A stretch of DNA of 64,000 nucleotides from Sipunculus nudus (lineage: Eukaryota; Annelida; Sipuncula; Golfingiida; Sipunculidae). The stretch spans positions 7,071,464 through 7,135,463 of the forward strand of contig CM049320.1 in assembly GCA_026874595.1 (NCBI GenBank), read 5' to 3'. Below the pieces are notes generated by a model, which saw only the letters and a list, made by a program, of their open reading frames with translations, did not search any database and was not told where the DNA came from. The translations under genes were made by a program, and so were the position numbers. This document shows, piece by piece, positions 58,560 to 64,000 of the stretch; position 1 is the first letter of the stretch, and every line of letters starts with the position of its first letter.

Positions 58560-59790
58560 CGCTGAGCAAAAATGGTTGCAGGTGACGGCACCAGTTTTGC
58601 GTATGATAAAGAGCTATGTGAGAACTATACACATGCAAAACTTTGGCCCATTCGATCAAACGGTTCCCAAGATATGAGCTTGGATGTCTGCTGCATAAAC
58701 TAGAATGCAGGTGGCTCCACCTGTCATAAAATCAAGAGAGCTGTCAGGGATGTATAAACCTGCAAAATTTTAGCCAGATATGTCAAACCACTGCCAAGAT
58801 ATGAGTGATTTTATCCCATGGCAGACAAACAGACAGGAGCTGTGCAAAAATGGCTGCAGGTGGCGCCACCAGTTTTGCGTATGTTATAAAGCTCTCCAAG
58901 GGCTACATTTGTGCAAAAAAATTTTCCTGATCAGTCAAATGGTTCCCGAGATATGAGCTTGGATGTCTGCAGCGTAAACGTGAATGTAGGTGGCGCCACC
59001 TGTCATAAAATCAGAAAAGCTATCCAGGATGTATACGCATGCCGAATTTCAGGTGAATTAGTCAAGTCACTGCAGAGATATGAGTGATTTTAACCCAAGG
59101 CAGACAAACAGATGGACACTGTGCAAACATGGTTGCAGGTGGCACCACCATTTTTTGTGTATGTTATAAAGCTCTCCAAGGGCTACATTTGTGCAAAAAA
59201 AATATTCCTGATCGGTCAAACGGTTCCCGAGATATGAGCTTGGATGTCTGCAGCGTAAACGTGAATGTAGGTGGCACCACCTGTCACAAAATCAGAAAAG
59301 CTATCCAGGATGTATACGCATGCCAAATTTCAGGTGAATTAGTCAAGTCACTGCAGAGATATGAGTGATTTTAACCCAAGGCAGACGAACAGATGGACAC
59401 TGTGCAAACATGGTTGCAGGTGGTGCCACCATTTTTTGTGTATGTTATAAAGATCTCCAAGGGCTACATTTGTGCAAAATAATTTTCCTGATCGGTCAGA
59501 CAGTTCCTGAGATATGAGCTTGGATGTCTGCAACGTAAACGTGAATGTAGGTGCCACCTGCAACAATGTTTGCACAGTGTTCATCTGTTCCTCTGCCTTG
59601 GGTTAAAATCACTCATATCTCTGCAGTGACTTGACTAATTCACCTGAAATTTGGCATGCATAAACATCCTTGATAGCTTTTCTGATTTTGTGACAGGTGG
59701 CGCCACCATTTTTGTGTATGTTATAAAGCTCTCCAAGGGCTACATTTGTGCAAAATATTTTCCTGATCGGTCAAACGGTTCCCGAGATAT
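58560..59790 (+). repeat. 280 bp higher-order tandem repeat with palindromes
   Basis: The motif GGTTCCCGAGATATGAGCTT (or close variants) recurs near 58662, 58940, 59222, 59502 and 59777, a period of about 275-281 bases. Each unit has two related halves of about 140 bases. Each half is preceded by the 12-base palindrome GGTGGCGCCACC or a variant. Halves share AAGCT-TCCA and GAGATATGAG motifs. The frame at 59084-59368 is a by-product. Confidence 0.85.
59549..59707 (-). repeat. Inverted half-unit within the 280 bp repeat
   Basis: This half-unit reads in the opposite direction to its counterparts at about 58986-59147 and 59272-59430. It has ACCTGCAACAATGTTTGCAC, then CACTCATATCTCTGCAGTGA and CTTTTCTGATTTTGTGACAG. 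Its borders fall on the palindromes (degenerate GGTGCCACC at left, intact GGTGGCGCCACC at right). Flanking halves are in normal orientation. Confidence 0.85.
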
Positions 59791-60023
59791 GTGGGTTTAT
59801 GTGTGGAAACAGACGCACAAACGGACGCAGAGCGCAGAGGAAAGGTCAGAGGTCAAAACAAAATCGGGGCCCAGCAGTTCACATGTGACCCGAACATAAT
59901 CCCGGGTTTCGTAAAATTCCGCCCAGCGGTTACGGAGGAGTTCTCAGGACACCTACGTGGCGGCGGCGGCGGCGTGCAGCTGAAAACATAGAATCCGCAA
60001 AACTCTGTTTTGGCGGATACAAT

Positions 60024-60491
60024 AATGTGATGGAATAGAATAATAGAATGATGTGATGGAATAGCATGTGCCAAGCTCTTCATGCCCTATTTAGCAAAAT
60101 GTCTCAATTTTTTGTTAGTACGGTAAAATTACCTTTTGCTGGGGAATTTTTACAACCTTCAAATCTTCATTCAATCATCTTCTGTGTATTTTTTGACCTG
60201 GGACACCCATCCTCACCCAATGTTGCCGTAGCAACTCTTTAAGAATAATATGCATGTTTAACCCTCCCATTTGCTGACTATAATAAGTTCTTCTTGAATC
60301 TCCATTTCTCTCTTGTTTTCATTGACTGTGCTGAGAAGACGACCTCTCCTTCCGCCCAGGAAGCAGAAATGGGACGCAAACTGTGAACGCTGAGTGAAAA
60401 GCTGGCGGGACTCTAACATCAGATGTGACTGAAGATGCCCGGACTCACACACCCATCTTCCATTAATACACACACACACACACATACTCTC
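60024..60491 (+). repeat. 460 bp dispersed repeat, copy 2
   Basis: Nearly identical to 26027-26488. It lies between the two 190 bp direct repeats and carries a longer (CA)n at its end (60467-60484). Confidence 0.85.
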
Positions 60492-61065
60492 TCAGAGGAA
60501 AAGGTCAGAGGTCAAAACAAAATCGGGGCGCAGCAGTTCACATGTGACCCGAACATAATCCCGCGTTTCGTAAAATTTCGCCCAGCGGTTACGGAGAAGT
60601 TCTCCGGAAACCTACGCGGCAGCGGCGGCGGCGGCATGCAGCTGAAAACATAGTATCCGCAAAACTCTGTTTTGGCGGATACAATTATATAAAACTGACT
60701 TAATATCTGGCATGTACATAGGAACTATATAGAGGAATATTTATGGTAAATATGAAGAAAACCAGATGAGTGGTTTTGATATTAGGCAGTCCTGCAGTGT
60801 GAAAATAGATTTCTAATAAAAAATTGAGGTTTTTCCTTAATATCTCAAAGGAACAAAGTCCTATTGACCCAATTTTTGGCATGGTAGAAGATTATGGGGA
60901 CATCTAACTCTATGCCGAAATTCAGATTCGTAGGTCCAACGGTGTCGAAACGTGCCAGTCTTACGGACGGACATCCAGACGGACAGACAGACAGACGGAC
61001 AGACAGACGGACGACAGACAATGGACCATGACTATAGCTCAGATGACTTATAGTCAGCTGAGCTT

Positions 61066-62140
61066 AAATTCAATACTCAGGGCTTCATATGTAAAATTAA
61101 GTACTCAGTGCTTAAAATGTTAAATTCAGTACTCAGTGCTTTCCATGTAAAATTCAGTACTCAGTGTTTCAAATGTAAAATTAAGTACTCAGTGTTTCAA
61201 ATGTAAAATTCAGTACTCAGTGTTTCAAATGTAAAATTCAGTACTCAGTGTTTCAAATGTAAAATTCAGTACTCAGTGTTTCAAATGTTAAATTCAGTAC
61301 TTTATCCTTCAAATGTAAAATTCAGTACTCAGTGTTTCAAATGTAAAATTCAGTACTCAGTGTTTCAAATGTTAAATTCAGTACTTTATCCTTCAAATGT
61401 AAAATTCAGTAATCAGTGCTTAAAATGTTAAATTCAGTACTCAGTGCTTCAAATGAAAAATTAAGTACTCAGTGTTTCAAATGTAAAATTCAGTACTCAG
61501 TGTTTCAAATGTAAAATTCAGTACTCAGTGTTTCAAATGTTAAATTCAGTACTTTATCCTTCAAATGTAAAATTCAGTACTCAGTGTTTCAAATGTTAAA
61601 TTCAGTACTTAATCCTTCAAATGTAAAATTCAGTACTCAGTGCTTCATATGTAAAATTCAGTACTCAGTGCTTAAAATGTTAAATTCAGTACTCAGTGCT
61701 TCAAATGAAAAATTCAGTCCTCAGGGCTTCATATGTAAAATTCAGTACTCAGTGCTTCATATGTAAAATTTAATACTCAGTCTTCCAATTGTAAAATTAA
61801 GTACTCAGTGCTTAAAATGTAAAATTCAGTACTCATTGCTTCAAATGAAAAATTCAATACTCAGGGCTTCATATGTAAAATTCAGTACTCAGTGCTTTCC
61901 ATGTAAAATTCAGTACTCAGTGTTTCAAATGTAAAATTAAGTACTCAGTGCTTTCCATGTAAAATTCAGTACTTAATCCTTCAAATGTAAAATTCAGTAC
62001 TCAGTGCTTAAAATGTAAATTTCAGTACTCAGTGCTTCAAATGTGCCATAAAATTCAGTACTAAGTGCTTCCTATGTAAAATTTAGTACTAAGTGCTCCC
62101 CAATGTAAAATTCAGTGCTAAGTGCTCCAAATGTAATTTT
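61066..62140 (+). repeat. 28 bp minisatellite, right part
   Basis: About 38 units that continue the array broken at 55523. Higher-order structure is visible: the block 61584-61960 corresponds to 55258-55523 plus 61066-61200. The outer edge (AATTTAGTACTAAGTGCTCC) mirrors the outer edge of the left part (AATTTAGTACTAAGTACTCT), so both outer edges share a diverged unit type. Frames through the array (for example 55258-55440 and 61584-61766, identical 60-residue products) are artefacts. Confidence 0.95.
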
Positions 62141-62450
62141 CCCATCCCAGTAGGGAGTATTAAGTTTGACAGTAAAAATAAAGAAGAACACTTGGTCAGC
62201 TCCTGGAACAAGAGAAAAAATTTATTTTTCTCTCAAACTGATAAAACTGTTAAAAATAGCACAACCTAAATACTTAAGTACAGAGTTGTTTAATGCCTAC
62301 CACAGAGTGGTACTGCATTTATATCTGAGGATGATATATGAACTTTCCATGGTTGAGATGGCTGAGTAAAGCAATTATGTACCTATGATAAAATTGATCT
62401 CATACATGTTACATATCACATTTATAATAAATAAATAACCTGCCGGTTTA
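62141..62450. other. Spacer between the two minisatellites
   Basis: No gene or repeat is recognised. The frame at 62166-62369 has no family features. Confidence 0.45.
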
Positions 62451-62835
62451 ATTTAGTACTCAGTGCTTATAAAGTACAATTCTGTACTCAGTGCTTATAA
62501 AGTATATTCTGTTCTCAATGATTATAAAGTACAATTCTGTACTCAGTGCTTATAAAGTATATTCTGTTCTCAATGATTATAAAGTACAATTCTGTACTCA
62601 GTGCTTATAAAGTATATTCGGTACACAATGCTTATAAAGTACAATTCTGTACTCAGTGCTTATAAAGTACAATTCTGTACTCAGTGCTTATAAAGTATAT
62701 TCTGTACTCAATGCTTATAAATTACAATTGTGTACTCAGTGCTTATAAAGTACAATTCTGTACTCAGTGCTTATAAAATATATTCTGTACTCAATGCTTA
62801 TAAAGTACAATTATATACTCAGTGACAACAAAGTA
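62451..62835 (+). repeat. Second 28 bp minisatellite
   Basis: About 13 units of ACAATTCTGTACTCAGTGCT plus TATAAAGT, alternating with 27-base units having ATATTCTGTTCTCAATGATT or close variants. It shares the core GTACTCAGTGCTT and the 28-base length with the array at 54931-62140, so the two are probably ancient relatives. It ends about 150 bases from the ZNF593 donor. Confidence 0.9.
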
Positions 62836-62986
62836 AAATTCTGCCCCATTGCATCTACAATACTGTCATGTAAATATCAGTTTAGAGCTTGTGCTTATCA
62901 ATTTAAAAGATAAAGTTATTACCGGAAGCAGATGTCTTTGCAGGAACCAGATAATCCTGGTAACAAGTTAACATTTTAGCCCTTAC

Positions 62987-63049
62987 CTCCTTTTGTGTGG
63001 CTTTCCGCGGAAGTGTTCCTTCAAGGCACTTTCATTTATGAAGTACTTT
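62987..63049 (-). CDS. ZNF593 zinc-finger exon (partial gene)
   Basis: This 63-base minus-strand exon encodes KYFINESALKEHFRGKPH followed by KR and the first two bases of Arg. It is the second half of the single C2H2 zinc finger of ZNF593/Bud20 (H-x5-H spacing, U1/JAZ type), directly ahead of the conserved LKALE-type block in the last exon. The acceptor (TTGCATTGTAG) ends at 63050 and the donor AG|GTAAGG starts at 62986. The leading single base and trailing two bases fit the neighbouring phases. The zinc-binding cysteines (CxxC) must lie in an upstream exon. I could not find it in 63050-64000, so it is probably beyond the window. Reading through the acceptor gives LHC, which looks like the second Cys, but the first Cys is then missing. 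Confidence 0.85.
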
Positions 63050-64000
63050 CTACAATGCAAGGTGAGAGATATCAGTTATAAACCCTCAATATAAATGAGA
63101 TTGTATCACTAGCTTTCACTTATAAAGAAAAGTTCTTCAGTACAAGTACAGCTACCCAGTACAGGTCTAGGGACCTAGGAGTATAAATAATGTTGGAAAA
63201 TGGTACAATCCCAAAAAAAGGTTTTAATAAGTTCAATATTAAAGCCAGCTACTTAGCTAACTTGACTTCTGGTTTAAGCTGAATATATATTAATGGCCTA
63301 TAGGTAATTTCTGTTAAAAAAAATTCTGATAATACCTCTGTGCTGGATCCATGAGCTTGTCTGTAAACATGCTACATGTTTGTGCAAATGTTGAAAAACA
63401 ATAAAAAGAACATGTAACCTTAACCTCAGGTGGCTGGTTGCAAAATACAAATGTGTGGAATTGATAATGTGACAAGTTGCAAAATGACCTTTGCAAAACT
63501 GACTGGCCTAGAGATGTCCTTGTTGAATGTGTTTGATTTGTTTTTCTGCGCACCCTACGTTATTACTTAGGTATTTCTTTGCAAATATATAAAGAAATTT
63601 CTCAAAAAAAACCCCAATAAAAACAACATTTATGTCAAATTTAACAACAAAATCAAAATGATGATGAATTATAAAATGTATGTATTTCCAGGTCATTCAA
63701 ATGAAACAAATGACAAATCATTGTGCTTTTGAGGCAAACACAGAAAAAGAAACTGGTTTCAAACTAAATTATAGAAAACATTCTCCTTTGTTAAACCTCA
63801 GATAACAAATTAAGGTAACAAATGTAAATTTATGAGACAAATGTTATCACCCAGTCCTTCCCTATTCCAAAGAAATGGAAAGTCCTTTTTGAACTTCACT
63901 GTTTCTCTGACATGATCGTGGCCCTGGGATGTGTGGGTAGTGAAAGTAACATACTTTCATTAAACACCCACTTAACTTCAAATCTGAAGCTCAAAAGTAA
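63050..64000 (-). other. Upstream ZNF593 intron, no exon recognised
   Basis: AT-rich sequence presumably within the next intron of ZNF593. Neither the CxxC half of the finger nor the basic N-terminus could be found. The minus-strand frames at 63314-63696 are unrecognised. Confidence 0.5.

Larger units (their letters stand above)
58283..60684 (+). mobile_element. TGTATCCGCC-bounded element with internal higher-order repeats
   Basis: It interrupts a copy of the CAGCTGAGCT-ended repeat between AATAACTTTTTT (58269-58280) and ATATAAAACTGACTTAAT. Near its left end is TGTGTATCCGCCTAAAT and at its right end GGCGGATACAATT, an inverted match of about 10 bases. The left-end sequence recurs in a fragment at 43059-43115. 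Inside are the 280 bp ordered repeats, two direct repeats of about 190 bp (59835-60023 and 60492-60684), and a 460 bp repeat between them. No transposase is encoded. Confidence 0.6.
55524..61065 (+). mobile_element. Composite insertion, copy B (5.54 kb)
   Basis: The left end CAAGGGACCCATGGGTCACG, with GCGCTCAGCTGA just inside, and the right end TATAGTCAGCTGAGCTT match the ends of copy A (49064-50796). It contains a full-length version of that repeat (56169-57830), then a second partial copy (57940-58280 and 60690-61065). The partial copy is interrupted by the element 58283-60684. The uninterrupted array at 61838-61863 shows the joined sequence exactly, so 5542 bases were added without loss and apparently without a target-site duplication. 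Confidence 0.8.
48421..62986 (-). other. ZNF593 intron of 14.57 kb, repeat-built
   Basis: It is bounded by a consensus donor (GTAAGG on the minus strand, 62981-62986) and acceptor (TTTCAG, 48421-48426). Splice phase is identical on both sides. It holds the 1.7 kb repeat, several poly-G tracts, the split 28 bp minisatellite with its 5.5 kb insertion, and a second 28 bp array. No other gene is recognised in it on either strand. Confidence 0.85.

Noticed and set aside
63034-63061. In-frame extension of the zinc-finger exon across its acceptor (reading ...LHCRKYF)
   Set aside because: It would supply only one of the two required cysteines. The pyrimidine-rich stretch ending TTGTAG fits an acceptor, and the phase fits the family better with the boundary before KYF.

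Overview
The window is nuclear DNA from an animal: AT-rich, gene-poor and dominated by microsatellites, minisatellites and non-autonomous transposons. There are no prokaryotic-style operons. Coding material is in short spliced exons, and almost every long open frame is a simple-repeat or transposon shadow. The repeat flavours suggest a marine mollusc, most likely a bivalve: ACGG/ACAG tails, GCCTCCGCC-ended MITEs, a CTGTGGTTG-ended MITE and tRNA-headed SINEs. This placement is inference, not proof.

One functional gene is recognised. Two minus-strand exons, at 62987-63049 and 48279-48420, encode the second half of the zinc finger and the whole C-terminus of ZNF593 (the animal homologue of yeast Bud20, a 60S ribosome export factor). 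They are separated by a 14.57 kb intron. The splice phases match exactly. The 5' exons lie beyond position 64000. One broken gene is recognised at 23062-25347 on the plus strand. It is an intron-containing retinol-dehydrogenase-like (short-chain dehydrogenase) pseudogene that has lost its catalytic middle and carries a damaged cofactor loop, a nonsense codon and two frameshifts.

Layout. 1-7.6 kb: sparse, with one SINE and a promoter-bearing LTR-like repeat (about 3.5-4.2 kb). 7.6-12.45 kb: a long inverted repeat with about 430 bp arms around a 4 kb spacer holding TAATAG arrays and a dispersed repeat. 12.5-22.5 kb: (AT)n arrays with tRNA-like modules, a 60 bp GC-rich minisatellite and two doubtful first exons. 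23-25.4 kb: the pseudogene. 26-35 kb: a segmental duplication (27.94-29.57 and 30.79-34.93 kb); its second copy was expanded by a MITE, an inverted copy of the LTR-like repeat and another repeat. 35-47.8 kb: a string of MITEs, SINEs and repeat fragments. 48.3-63.05 kb: the ZNF593 gene and its intron.

The intron is the most structured part. A 28 bp minisatellite is split without any loss of register by a 5.54 kb composite insertion (55524-61065). That insertion contains a 2.4 kb element, which itself contains about 280 bp higher-order repeats bounded by the palindrome GGTGGCGCCACC, one module of which is inverted, and a further 460 bp repeat. No complete protein-coding transposon, rRNA gene, functional tRNA gene or CRISPR array was found.
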